From a virus: 20,884 nucleotides of DNA. Each line of letters opens with the position of its first letter. The stretch's first letter is position 1. Made by a program: the position numbers and the translations under genes. Shown piece by piece: positions 4,732 through 12,019 of the stretch. Location of the stretch: the IMG/VR virus record IMGVR_UViG_3300017917_004120, positions 1 to 20,884 of that record. One strand, 5' to 3'. The notes under the pieces are model-generated. The model did no database searches. It was not told the origin of the DNA and saw nothing but the letters and a program-made list of their open reading frames with translations.

Positions 4732-6542
4732 TGCCACCGAGCATATACCAATACATCAAGGACGGAGAAAAAAGATTTCAAACTGAAAATATTCCAATAG
4801 GTGATAATTGGTTTTGGAATTTTAGAAACCATGTGCAGATGATTTTTCATCTGACTCACAATGTATTTTTTACCGGTGAGAACAACTGGCTAAGAGTTTT
4901 CAAACAGGTAATGCTTCCTTTAATCCGCTTGTCCATGTGGATTGAGGACTTAGAGAAAAAAGATGTAGTATTTTTTACTGAAGATGAAGATAGCAGAATT
5001 GTCTCATTCATACTTAAAAAATTTCACGAAGAAGTTTATGCAGTAAAGCACGATTTAGACAAACTTTTTGATGACATATCAGAATCAGATATTACATACG
5101 GCGGAATATTAGTTCAAAGAACTGGCGATTTTGCTGAAGCAGTTTATCTAAATTCGGTCGCTATGTGTAACCAGTCCGATGTTCTTAAAGGCCCAATAGC
5201 TTTCAAGTTCACATTTTCACCTGACGGGCTTCGTGAGATGTCAAAAAAAGGTTGGGGAAACAAAAAAAACGGAGCAACGATTTCCATTGAAGATTTGATA
5301 GTTCTGGCAACTCAAGAAAATTCCACAGACGGCAGTAATAATCCGAAACTAATTGAGGTATATATCACCAGAGGCAATTTTCCAGAATCTTATCTCAAAG
5401 ATGACGGAAACGCAGAGAAGTATTACAACCAGCTTCATGTCATTGCTTTTTATGTTGATAAGGAGAGTAAAAAAACTGGCGTAACTTTGTATAGGAATAA
5501 AGAAGATGAAAGTAATCTTAAATTTCACACTACTGATCCGATATATAACAGAGGGTTGGGGTTTGGAGACGGAGAGGCAATTTTACCTCAACAGATTTGG
5601 ACTAACTTTTTGAGTATTCACAAAATGAACCTCTTGGAATCTGGCTCAAAAGTTCCTTTGTACACTGACGATCCAAGTTATGCTGAAAAAAATAAGATTC
5701 AAGATATGGAAAATCTTGAACTAACTAAGATCGGGGAAAACAAAAGGATATATCAAGTTCCGACAGCTTCTCCAATGAATATTCAGCTTTTTGAAAATAG
5801 TATAAATGAGCTTTATCAATCAGCTCAATTAAACTGTGCGGCTAATGATCCATTACTTGGAAAGGAACCGGTCAGCGGTACGACATTCAGAGGACAAGAG
5901 AGATCGGTATATCAAGGTAAAGGTTGGCACGACAGAAGAAAATTGAAAAGAGCCAAGTTCATTGAGGAACTATACAGAGACTGGTTTATTGACGACATAG
6001 TCAAAGAAGTCTCAAAAATTGAAAAGTTTTCAGCTCTTTTATCAAATGACGAAATGATGTGGGTATCTGAACAGGTATCAATCAATATGGCTAACAAGAA
6101 GATAAAAAAGCTAGTTCTTGATGGCAAAAAAATTACAAAGGAAGAACAAAAAGCAATGATTGAATTTTTCCGAAATGATTTTATGAAAAACGGAAATAAA
6201 AAATTGATTTATCTAGTCAAAGACTGGTTAGCAGATAAAGCAGTCAAAGTAAGAGTCAATGTTGCCGGAAAAAGTAAGGATTTGGCTGGTCTATCTGATA
6301 AATTCCTTTCTATTTTTCAAAATATTTTTGCGAATCCAGCCGGATTTCAGCAAGCAATGCAGATTCCGTCATTGGCTAACGCCTTTGCCAATATTCTTGA
6401 GTTCAGCGGAATGTCCATTGTAGATTTCAAGTCCTTATTGCAACAACAGACAGCGATAGACCAAGCGCCGGAATTACCGGCATCACCGGCACCGGAAATG
6501 TTGAACTCAAATATTAAAGTACCAGCTAACGCAATGATGTAA
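4731..6542 (+). CDS. Portal protein
   Basis: The dodecameric ring at one head vertex through which DNA enters and leaves. At 603 residues, placed after the terminase genes and before scaffold and capsid, length and order are those of a portal. Visible features include an acidic helical N-terminal region, a mixed central domain (about residues 110-350), a helical stretch near 384-425 with a TFRGQERSVYQGKGWHDRRK-type basic segment and RDWFIDDIVKEV, which suits the portal stem and wing region, and a low-complexity proline and alanine rich C-terminus (ELPASPAPEM). No nuclease or ATPase motif is present. The call rests on order, size and general similarity to portals of short-tailed phages; I cannot show a diagnostic signature motif. 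Confidence 0.75.
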   Translation: MPPSIYQYIKDGEKRFQTENIPIGDNWFWNFRNHVQMIFHLTHNVFFTGENNWLRVFKQVMLPLIRLSMWIEDLEKKDVVFFTEDEDSRIVSFILKKFHEEVYAVKHDLDKLFDDISESDITYGGILVQRTGDFAEAVYLNSVAMCNQSDVLKGPIAFKFTFSPDGLREMSKKGWGNKKNGATISIEDLIVLATQENSTDGSNNPKLIEVYITRGNFPESYLKDDGNAEKYYNQLHVIAFYVDKESKKTGVTLYRNKEDESNLKFHTTDPIYNRGLGFGDGEAILPQQIWTNFLSIHKMNLLESGSKVPLYTDDPSYAEKNKIQDMENLELTKIGENKRIYQVPTASPMNIQLFENSINELYQSAQLNCAANDPLLGKEPVSGTTFRGQERSVYQGKGWHDRRKLKRAKFIEELYRDWFIDDIVKEVSKIEKFSALLSNDEMMWVSEQVSINMANKKIKKLVLDGKKITKEEQKAMIEFFRNDFMKNGNKKLIYLVKDWLADKAVKVRVNVAGKSKDLAGLSDKFLSIFQNIFANPAGFQQAMQIPSLANAFANILEFSGMSIVDFKSLLQQQTAIDQAPELPASPAPEMLNSNIKVPANAMM

Positions 6543-6546
6543 AAAA

Positions 6547-6789
6547 ATGTTTAATGACGATCTAAAAAAAGCGAAACTAAAGAATTTTATAAACGACAAG
6601 ATGACTTCTGATTTTGTATTTGAATTTATAAAAAATTTTTTCTTGAAACCAAGAACCGAAAAAGATGTGCATTTCCTAGCTGCAAAATCAATAGCCAATG
6701 ATTTATTAAGTGAAAGTTTTAACGAATTGAAAACTTTTGTATCTACTGGCCCAGAAGAGCCGAAGATAACAAAACAGGTCGGTATGTAA
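6547..6789 (+). CDS. Small hypothetical protein, 80 aa
   Basis: It starts four bases after the portal stop and is mostly helical: DDLKKAKLKNFIND...DFVFEFIKNFFLKPRTEKDVHFLAAKSIANDLLSES. There is no signal peptide; the FVFEFIKNFF stretch is amphipathic rather than a full membrane segment. It lies between portal and two membrane-anchored virion-like proteins. Small helical proteins here can be head accessory or assembly factors, but I do not recognise this one. Confidence 0.6.
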   Translation: MFNDDLKKAKLKNFINDKMTSDFVFEFIKNFFLKPRTEKDVHFLAAKSIANDLLSESFNELKTFVSTGPEEPKITKQVGM

Positions 6790-6809
6790 ATTATTATTAA
6801 ACAAAAAAT

Positions 6810-7235
6810 ATGAGAAAAAATATCTTCACACTTATCTTTGTATCAATCGTGGTAATTTCATTCTGTTTGATTAGCGGAACGGTCTGGTACAAATTGCTAA
6901 GTAGAATTGGGGGTCAGACTGGCAGTGTTGCCGTAAGTAATGAATACAATGCAACCACTACCGATTCAAACTGGAACTCATCAGCCGGAAAATTGATAAA
7001 GACTGGTTCGGGAACATTGGGTTCGGTGGTTGTTACATTATCGTCAAATGCGCCACTTTATCTTTATGATGCCACAACAACCGGACCGCACTCTGATCAT
7101 CCAACAACGACTTTGGCCGCATTTTCAAGTACGACCGCAGGAACTTATACATTTGATGTCTCTTTTATGAGGGGACTAATAGTTGTCGGACAGTCTTCTG
7201 TCGGCGTCGCTTCAACTACCATTACAAGCAGATAA
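6810..7235 (+). CDS. Membrane-anchored beta-rich protein, possible virion decoration
   Basis: The 141-residue product starts with a short basic tip and one hydrophobic segment (about residues 5-25; IFTLIFVSIVVISFCLISG), then a Ser/Thr/Gly-rich domain of beta strands. The core GTLGSVVVT...LYLYDATTTG...TYTFDVSFMRGLIVVGQSS resembles a small beta-sandwich family I associate with phage virion surface proteins that usually lacks any membrane segment. The start is fixed by ATG after an A-rich leader. It lies between portal and scaffold. The hydrophobic N-terminus could be an uncleaved anchor or a Sec signal; no clear cleavage site is obvious. A host-type surface protein carried by the phage is the alternative. 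Confidence 0.65.
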   Translation: MRKNIFTLIFVSIVVISFCLISGTVWYKLLSRIGGQTGSVAVSNEYNATTTDSNWNSSAGKLIKTGSGTLGSVVVTLSSNAPLYLYDATTTGPHSDHPTTTLAAFSSTTAGTYTFDVSFMRGLIVVGQSSVGVASTTITSR

Positions 7236-7255
7236 TTATTATTTAATTCGCAAAC

Positions 7256-7396
7256 ATGAGCGTATCAAATGCAAAAATGAGCACTCTTAAAGAAAAAATT
7301 GAGAGTCTCCAGATGGCAAAAGAAAAGGTGTCTGTTGCAGAGGAGGAAGTCAGAAAGGTTGAAGAAAAAATTAAAAGGTCGAAGAAAAAAGTTTAG
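7256..7396 (+). CDS. Short coiled-coil protein, 46 aa
   Basis: ATG 7256 opens a 46-codon frame ending TAG 7394-7396. After a short start (MSVSNAKMSTLKEK) the whole protein is a heptad-like charged helix ending KRSKKKV. It fills most of the 181-bp space between two membrane-anchored proteins and runs in the same direction. Its composition (Lys, Glu, Val, no aromatic residues) is that of a genuine coiled coil, not random A-rich translation. It may bridge or oligomerise with a neighbour; no family is recognised. Confidence 0.55.
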   Translation: MSVSNAKMSTLKEKIESLQMAKEKVSVAEEEVRKVEEKIKRSKKKV

Positions 7397-7416
7397 TTAT
7401 AAATTAACAATATAAA

Positions 7417-7977
7417 ATGAATAAAGTTAGAACAATATTTTTACTTCTTGCGGTGGTGCTTTCTGTGATCGTAGTAATTAAGATATTAAATTTTACAGTT
7501 GCAGAAAATCCTATCAAGACAGAAGTTCAACGCCCCGGCTCTGTAACCAGTCCAGAAATTACATCAAATTATCTTTGTGTCGGAGGAGTATGCAGATATT
7601 ATTACAGAGTTGCAGCAAGGAATATTAGGGCATTGACTGATACAGGGGCTGTGGGTACATCAACAATTTGTGCAATAAAATCGCCCGCGGCAACTTCAAC
7701 ATTGGTTTCAGCTTCGGTTGCATTGTCCACAGGAGCAACGACAACGGCCATACTGGATATGGCAAAAAGTGCCAATGATAACGCAACAACAACGCAGATC
7801 GGAAATACAATCAGTTTGACAGCCGGACAAAAAGTTTATTTGGTTGCTTCCACTACGCCAACCGCCGGAGAAGTAACGACATTCCCGCCATCATATTACT
7901 TCATTGTGAAGATGGCACAACTTGGCAATTCCTTCAGTCCGGCAGGGTATTGCAATACAGTATTTGAAATTCAGTAA
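7417..7977 (+). CDS. Membrane-anchored Thr-rich protein, 186 aa
   Basis: Residues 6-24 form a hydrophobic segment after a basic tip (MNKVRTIFLLLAVVLSVIVV), followed by a Thr/Ser/Ala-rich extracellular-type domain. Three cysteines (CVGGVC and a later TSTICAIKSP) plus one near the C-terminus (AGYCNTVF) could form disulfides outside the cytoplasm. Segments such as ATSTLVSASVALSTGATTTA are typical, in my memory, of surface and phage proteins from Patescibacteria. It shares topology with the protein at 6810. Position between portal and scaffold suggests a virion or export-linked role, but membrane anchoring is unusual for a head protein. The structured RNA at 7995 follows directly. Confidence 0.65.
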   Translation: MNKVRTIFLLLAVVLSVIVVIKILNFTVAENPIKTEVQRPGSVTSPEITSNYLCVGGVCRYYYRVAARNIRALTDTGAVGTSTICAIKSPAATSTLVSASVALSTGATTTAILDMAKSANDNATTTQIGNTISLTAGQKVYLVASTTPTAGEVTTFPPSYYFIVKMAQLGNSFSPAGYCNTVFEIQ

Positions 7978-7994
7978 CTAGTTTCTTGAAATTA

Positions 7995-8102
7995 AAAACT
8001 TCTACATGCTTTGGGGCAATCAGCTGATGCCCGAAAGGAGTTTATGTAGAAGTTTTCTCCTTTCGGACATTAACCGATTGCTCAAAAAGCGATCGGTTTT
8101 TT
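7995..8102 (+). ncRNA. Structured leader RNA with two alternative folds (candidate attenuator)
   Basis: Within the 211-bp gap before the scaffold gene, three long complementary pairs overlap. Helix A: 7995-8007 pairs perfectly with 8044-8056 (13 bp), and its loop holds a small hairpin (8014-8018 with 8028-8032). Helix C: 8027-8040 pairs with 8057-8070 (13 of 14), and its loop contains the 3' arm of A, so full A and full C exclude each other. Helix E: 8014-8021 pairs with 8076-8083 (8 bp, one G-U); it encloses C with a five-by-five internal loop and takes away the 5' arm of the terminator at 8074-8096. One fold leaves the terminator free, the other blocks it. I do not match it to a known riboswitch or ribozyme class. 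Confidence 0.6.
8074..8102 (+). terminator. Intrinsic terminator upstream of scaffold and capsid
   Basis: CCGATTGCT (8074-8082) pairs with AGCGATCGG (8088-8096) in a 9-bp stem with one G-U pair around CAAAA, followed by six T residues (8097-8102). It can be read as the output element of the switch-like RNA directly upstream, since its 5' arm can instead pair with 8014-8021. It would isolate the portal block from the scaffold-capsid block. Confidence 0.75.
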
Positions 8103-8107
8103 GCTGG

Positions 8108-8135
8108 TTATCATTCATCCTCAAAAAATTATTAT
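8108..8135 (+). promoter_or_regulatory. Weak candidate promoter for scaffold and capsid
   Basis: TTATCA (8108-8113) and TATTAT (8130-8135) stand 16 bp apart, the same spacing as the clearer promoters P1 and P2, directly after the terminator. The -35 match is poor and the region is A/T-rich, so this may be chance. A tiny frame (ATG 8142 to TAA 8168, MSSVYPYR) lies between it and the scaffold start. Confidence 0.25.
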
Positions 8136-8188
8136 TAAAAAATGAGTAGCGTTTATCCTTATCGTTAATAAAGGGAACAAAAAAAGTT

Positions 8189-8782
8189 ATGACAACTGAA
8201 ATAAGTCAAGAAGACGGCGCACAGTCTCAAGAGGGCGCAGGAGAAGGTGAACAGATTACTGGTGAAAGCGGAGACGCTGAAATTGTCTCAATCTCTAAAA
8301 CAGATTACGACAAACTAAACCAGACACTCGGTTCTCTTAAAAGGGAACTCAAAGATTTGAAAAAATCTAAAGAGGAAACTCCAAAAGAAACTCCTAAACA
8401 AACCAAACCAGACGAAATTGGATTATTGAAAGAAAGACTGGAGAAGCAAGCAATCCGCGCTGCGGGGCTTACACATCCAGACGATATAGACCTTGCGAGA
8501 AAGACTGCAAAAAAATGGAACTTAGACATTGATGATGTTCTGACTGATGATGATTTCAAAGTAAAACTTGAACGCCAACAGACAGCTAGAGCAAACATTG
8601 AAGCTAGTTCAAATGTTAAAGGGGCAACAGGGCAGTCTCAAATGAAAGATTCGCCTGAATATTGGATTGCAAAAGGCATACCGCCTTCCGCAAAAGATGT
8701 TCCGGATCGCAAAGCAAGAGCCAAAATTGCGAGAGCAATGATGGCAAATGCTAAATCAAGCAAGACATTCTATAACGATTAG
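8189..8782 (+). CDS. Capsid scaffolding protein
   Basis: Scaffolds guide capsid subunits into a closed shell and leave before or during packaging. The 197-residue product has the usual make-up: an acidic, Gln/Gly/Glu-rich N-terminus (1-35), a charged coiled-coil region (about 40-65), a low-complexity Lys/Pro/Thr linker, then a helical block at about 76-140 (IGLLKERLEKQAIRAAGLTHP, then KKWNLDIDDVLTDDDF and RQQTARANIEA) that I recognise as typical of phage scaffolds, and a basic C-terminus likely to touch the capsid protein. It has no hydrophobic core domain or protease motif. The major capsid gene follows 50 bases later, the standard order. Confidence 0.85.
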   Translation: MTTEISQEDGAQSQEGAGEGEQITGESGDAEIVSISKTDYDKLNQTLGSLKRELKDLKKSKEETPKETPKQTKPDEIGLLKERLEKQAIRAAGLTHPDDIDLARKTAKKWNLDIDDVLTDDDFKVKLERQQTARANIEASSNVKGATGQSQMKDSPEYWIAKGIPPSAKDVPDRKARAKIARAMMANAKSSKTFYND

Positions 8783-8832
8783 GTTGATCAATAAACATTT
8801 GTCTGGCTTACCAACATAAAACTTAAAAAGTT

Positions 8833-9699
8833 ATGTCGTACGCCAACACAATAACTTACGAAACATTATACGAGGATGTCCTTCAAGACAGACTTGATCA
8901 CCCGACAACTTGGAAAGAAATGTGCAATGTGTCCATTCAGGATACACGCGTTATTTCCACTTCATACATGTCAACCACGCCTTCGGTTCAATCTGTAACT
9001 AGAGGTACTGGCCATGCTATGCAGACCTTTGTTGAAACTGCGGAAACACTAACAATTTCCACAGGCAGAGACTTGGGTTTGTTTGTTGACTGGGCTGATT
9101 TGGCACAATCGCCGTGGACTAAACCGGCCGAACTATTCGATAGAATAGGCGCTCTTTTGAATGAATATATTGAATCAGGTTTCTTGGGGCAATATGCTTC
9201 TTGGACTGATTTTGATAATTCTTCAATAGGTGGCTCGGCAGGAAATATTTCTGTTTCTGCTCAAAATATTGATGACATTATCAGAGGTATCAAGAGAGAA
9301 ATCAGAGAAGCGAACGGAGGAATGCTGATGAAGCAAAACGGAGTCGGATTTGTCTGGAGAGCTGCTGATTTTGAATATCTTGAGGCATTCGTCCAAGCAA
9401 ACGGTTTCGTATCAGCCGATAAAGCTCTTGCGGATGGAATTACAGAAGGTTTGAAATACATGGGTGCTGATCACTATTGGTCAAATGATCACACTTCAGG
9501 ACACGTATTTGCCGGAGTAAAGAAAATACAGAGACTCGGAATTTTGAGAGGCACATATGGTAGAGCACACACGATTGATTTCCCAGCCGGTGATTCTAAC
9601 TCATACCTTTCAGGAAGATCGTTCTATTCAAGGGTAGATATTGGACATCTTACGCCGACCGCTCATGCGGGACTCGTATTTGATGTGCAAGTTGCATAA
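8833..9699 (+). CDS. Major capsid protein
   Basis: It forms the icosahedral head shell. It is 288 residues, follows directly after the scaffold gene, has no signal or membrane segment, and shows a balanced mix of helices and strands expected of an HK97-fold protein. A long helix lies near residues 93-115 (AELFDRIGALLNEYIESGF), with a strand-rich C-terminal region containing HVFAGVKKIQRLGILRGTYGRA. Order (portal, scaffold, this gene, connector) and size make the assignment strong even though no single signature motif exists for this fold. A stable hairpin follows its stop and may protect the mRNA or reduce read-through. Confidence 0.85.
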   Translation: MSYANTITYETLYEDVLQDRLDHPTTWKEMCNVSIQDTRVISTSYMSTTPSVQSVTRGTGHAMQTFVETAETLTISTGRDLGLFVDWADLAQSPWTKPAELFDRIGALLNEYIESGFLGQYASWTDFDNSSIGGSAGNISVSAQNIDDIIRGIKREIREANGGMLMKQNGVGFVWRAADFEYLEAFVQANGFVSADKALADGITEGLKYMGADHYWSNDHTSGHVFAGVKKIQRLGILRGTYGRAHTIDFPAGDSNSYLSGRSFYSRVDIGHLTPTAHAGLVFDVQVA

Positions 9700-9706
9700 A
9701 TTGCAT

Positions 9707-9756
9707 CCCCGTCTTGTGAGCGGGGAGGAGGAGAAAATGACTCTTGCTCTCCGCTC
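9707..9756 (+). promoter_or_regulatory. Hairpin pair after the capsid gene
   Basis: GAGCGGGGAG (9718-9727) pairs with CTCTCCGCTC (9747-9756) over 10 bp with one G-U pair. A competing shorter stem joins CCCCG (9707-9711) to CGGGG (9721-9725). No T-tract follows, so it is not a standard terminator. It may stabilise the capsid mRNA 3' end, be a processing site, or control the connector gene that starts 13 bases later. Confidence 0.55.
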
Positions 9757-9760
9757 ATAA
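9737..9760 (+). CDS. Seven-codon micro-ORF with strong Shine-Dalgarno (possible leader peptide)
   Basis: GGAGGAGGAG (9724-9733 region) followed by AAA and ATG 9737 is by far the best ribosome-binding site in the window. The frame reads MTLALRS and stops at TAA 9758-9760, eight bases before the connector ATG. Its last codons form the 3' arm of the hairpin 9718-9756, so a translating ribosome would open that hairpin. Real translation is unproven. Confidence 0.35.
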   Translation: MTLALRS

Positions 9761-9768
9761 AAAATATT

Positions 9769-10530
9769 ATGTCTATAAAATTTTCAGACACAACAACAAA
9801 AAAAGGTTTAGTCCAATTTTACGAAAAGGAAATTGGCGCTTCGTATGGTTATGTTTCGGGCAACACAGAACGACTGGCAGAATTTACTGCGCGAGTAAAT
9901 AATGCGATTGATAACTATCTTCTTATCTGGTCAAAAGTCGCCAATAAATGGGGCGGTGAGGACATCAATCATAGTAAATATCCGGTTATAACACTTGATA
10001 TTCAAAGTGGAAAAAGAGACTACACATTTGACAAAGACGAGCAAGATAACAAGATTCAGGACATTTTGAAAGTTTTGATTTTAGAATCGGCAACAGACAC
10101 TGAATATCAGGGCATAGAACCTATTGATGAAACAGACGAAAGCATAAGCGAGATTCTTGTAAATTCAAATACTGGAACACCCACACAATACGGCAAAATG
10201 GCAAATGGAATTTTGCTTGATCCGATTCCGAATTATAACGCGACAGACGGAATAAAAGCTGTCGTGCTTAGAGAGGGTTCATATTTTGTAACCACTGACA
10301 CAGACAAAGTTCCCGGAGTTCCATTCTTTCATGAATATTTTTATTTGAAGCCGGCTTACGAAAAAGCCCGAATTGATGGTTTAGGTAATTTGTCTCAATT
10401 AGAAAAAGCCATCGTTGATCTTGAGGGAAATGAACGCTTAGGAGTTACGGGAAATATAGAAAAAATGCTTTCAACCAGAAGTAAAGACGAGAGAAGAATA
10501 ATGACTCATAAGAAAATTCAATATATCTAA
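9769..10530 (+). CDS. Head-tail connector (adaptor)-like protein
   Basis: This 253-residue protein directly follows the major capsid gene, where short-tailed phages encode the adaptor that binds the portal from below. It has a helical N-terminal half (FYEKEIGASYGYVSGNTERLAEFTARVNNAIDNYLL) and a beta-rich middle with YPVITLDIQSGKRDYTFDKD and DILKVLILESATDTEYQGI, the general pattern I associate with P22 gp4-like and related tail-adaptor proteins (strand, short turn, YxF, then a conserved hydrophobic strand). There is no signal peptide or catalytic motif. The call rests on order plus this weak resemblance. A different head-completion protein is the main alternative. Confidence 0.55.
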   Translation: MSIKFSDTTTKKGLVQFYEKEIGASYGYVSGNTERLAEFTARVNNAIDNYLLIWSKVANKWGGEDINHSKYPVITLDIQSGKRDYTFDKDEQDNKIQDILKVLILESATDTEYQGIEPIDETDESISEILVNSNTGTPTQYGKMANGILLDPIPNYNATDGIKAVVLREGSYFVTTDTDKVPGVPFFHEYFYLKPAYEKARIDGLGNLSQLEKAIVDLEGNERLGVTGNIEKMLSTRSKDERRIMTHKKIQYI

Positions 10531-10550
10531 TTTATTAACTAAAAATAAAA

Positions 10551-11018
10551 ATGAATATAAAACAAAATATAAAAATAAAAGGATATATCAAAGTGGATGT
10601 TGTTAGAAAAGGAAAAATTATTGATACCTCTGGCTGGAAAAGAAACACAATCACAAATGCCGGCTTGGCATTGGTGGCTTCACTTATAGGGGATGCAAGC
10701 GCAGTTCCATTTACATATTTGGCAGTAGGAACTTCAACGACAGCGCCCGCCGCATCTCAAACGGCTCTTGTTGCTGAAATAACAGATACCGGACTAGCAA
10801 GAGCAGCCGGAACAGTATCAAGAGTAACAACAACAGTAACTAACGATACATTTCAGATAACAAAGACATGGACAGCATCCGGCAGTAAAACAGTTGAGGA
10901 AATTGGAATATTCAACGCTTCTTCATCTGGAACGATGCTTGGAAGAGCTTTAACTACAACAAAAACATTAACCAATAATGATCAGTTAGTCGCTACATAT
11001 AAAGTAGTTTTAGCTTGA
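10551..11018 (+). CDS. Tail or virion structural protein with beta-sandwich repeat
   Basis: The 155 residues form an all-beta Thr/Ala-rich protein. NTITNAGLALVASLIGD (32-48) followed by YLAVGTSTTAPAASQTALVAEI and a C-terminal EEIGIFNASSSGTMLGRALTTTKTLTNNDQ is a pattern I know from many phage tail and fibre-associated proteins of unknown detailed function. It has no membrane segment. Its TGA overlaps the next gene's ATG, linking it to the glycine-rich fibre protein. It probably contributes to the fibre or tail surface, possibly as a fibre attachment or tip domain. Confidence 0.65.
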   Translation: MNIKQNIKIKGYIKVDVVRKGKIIDTSGWKRNTITNAGLALVASLIGDASAVPFTYLAVGTSTTAPAASQTALVAEITDTGLARAAGTVSRVTTTVTNDTFQITKTWTASGSKTVEEIGIFNASSSGTMLGRALTTTKTLTNNDQLVATYKVVLA

Positions 11019-12019
11019 TGAAAACATTTTGCATACCAGATAATCAAATATACAGTGAACAAAAAATATTTTCTCGCTTGTTTTCCTATGTAATTTCTGG
11101 AGTATCAGCAAAACCAAAAATTTTAATTTCTACTTTAGTAACGGACACAGTAACAAGCACAGGCACTTGGACAGCCCCGTCCAATATCTTAAACAATGAA
11201 GTTATTGTTGAATGTTGGGGTGGCGGAGGATCTGGTGGCAGGTCAGGATATGAAGCGACTGGTGGCGGTGGTGGGGCATATTCTAAAAAGACACTTACAG
11301 TCGTACCAACAACTGAATATACAGTTACTGTGGGAACAGGCGGAACTGCTATTGATGCAACTACGGTCAGCGGAGGTAATGATGGAGGCGACTCATGGTT
11401 TTCTACTTCTGGCACGGTATTGGCTAAAGGCGGAAAGGGCGGAAAAAATACTGAAAGCACCGTCCTTACTGCAGGAGCACAGGGAGGCCAAGCATCGGAG
11501 GGTGTTGGTGATGTTAAATACAATGGTGGCAATTCTGGGTCTGCTGGTGGTACAGGTATTAACGCAACAGGAGGAGGTGGTGGCGCTGGAGATGCCGCTG
11601 TCGGTTCAAATTCTTCAGATGCGAATAATAATACTGCATCTTCAGGAGCTTCAGGTGGCTCGGCTAATGGTGGAAACGGAGGAGACGGAAAACGAGAAGC
11701 GGGCGACACTAATGCAGGAAGTGGTGCTGTTAGAGGTGGAGGTGGTGGTGCAAAAGTATATAACGGCTCAAATACATATTCTTCCGGTGCCGGTGGCAGG
11801 GGCGAAGTCAGAATGACTTATTACACTTTTACAATTTTAACATCAACAATTTCAGAAACTCTTACTTTAGCCGAAACCGGTTCTCTAACGATAGCCAGTC
11901 TTATTGTAACGATAAGAAACAAAATAAGATTGACTGAAAAATATACTAATGTCTTACAACGCTTGAAAAATATGACTAAGTCCGCTGTTTCAACTTTGAA
12001 AAATATGAATAAAAATTAA
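11018..12019 (+). CDS. Glycine-rich tail fibre or adhesin-like protein
   Basis: I start it at ATG 11018, sharing one base with the previous stop; TTG 11015 is a weaker in-frame option. The 333-residue product has an N-terminal beta domain beginning near WTAPSNILNNEVIVECWGGGG, then about 180 residues very rich in Gly, Ser, Asn and Ala with repeated GGGGG, GGNGGDG and SGASGG clusters. The C-terminus returns to ordinary composition (EVRMTYYTFTILTSTISETLTLAETGSL, then a basic end). Such glycine-rich domains occur in phage receptor-binding tips, where they stack as polyglycine or flat beta layers. Host receptor binding is inferred. Simple GGN-rich DNA creates long false frames on both strands here. 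Confidence 0.65.
   Translation: MKTFCIPDNQIYSEQKIFSRLFSYVISGVSAKPKILISTLVTDTVTSTGTWTAPSNILNNEVIVECWGGGGSGGRSGYEATGGGGGAYSKKTLTVVPTTEYTVTVGTGGTAIDATTVSGGNDGGDSWFSTSGTVLAKGGKGGKNTESTVLTAGAQGGQASEGVGDVKYNGGNSGSAGGTGINATGGGGGAGDAAVGSNSSDANNNTASSGASGGSANGGNGGDGKREAGDTNAGSGAVRGGGGGAKVYNGSNTYSSGAGGRGEVRMTYYTFTILTSTISETLTLAETGSLTIASLIVTIRNKIRLTEKYTNVLQRLKNMTKSAVSTLKNMNKN

Noticed and set aside
8022-8040. Hammerhead ribozyme core (CTGATG...GAAA)
   Set aside because: The CUGANGA box is incomplete, there is no stem between it and GAAA, and the cleavage triplet and third stem are missing.
7995-8066. H-type pseudoknot made of complete helices A and C together
   Set aside because: No bases separate the 3' arms and only three separate the 5' arm of C from the 3' arm of A, too few to cross a 13-bp helix; alternative folds are a better reading. 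A trimmed pseudoknot is not excluded.
8006-8149. 47-codon frame MLWGNQLMPERSL... through the structured gap
   Set aside because: It runs through the helices and the terminator, so base pairing explains the sequence better than coding.
11086-11816. Long second frames on both strands in the glycine-rich gene
   Set aside because: Simple GGN-rich DNA yields Pro-rich antisense and Val/Leu/Glu-rich shifted frames; the in-frame Gly-rich product has the coupled start and ordinary flanking domains.
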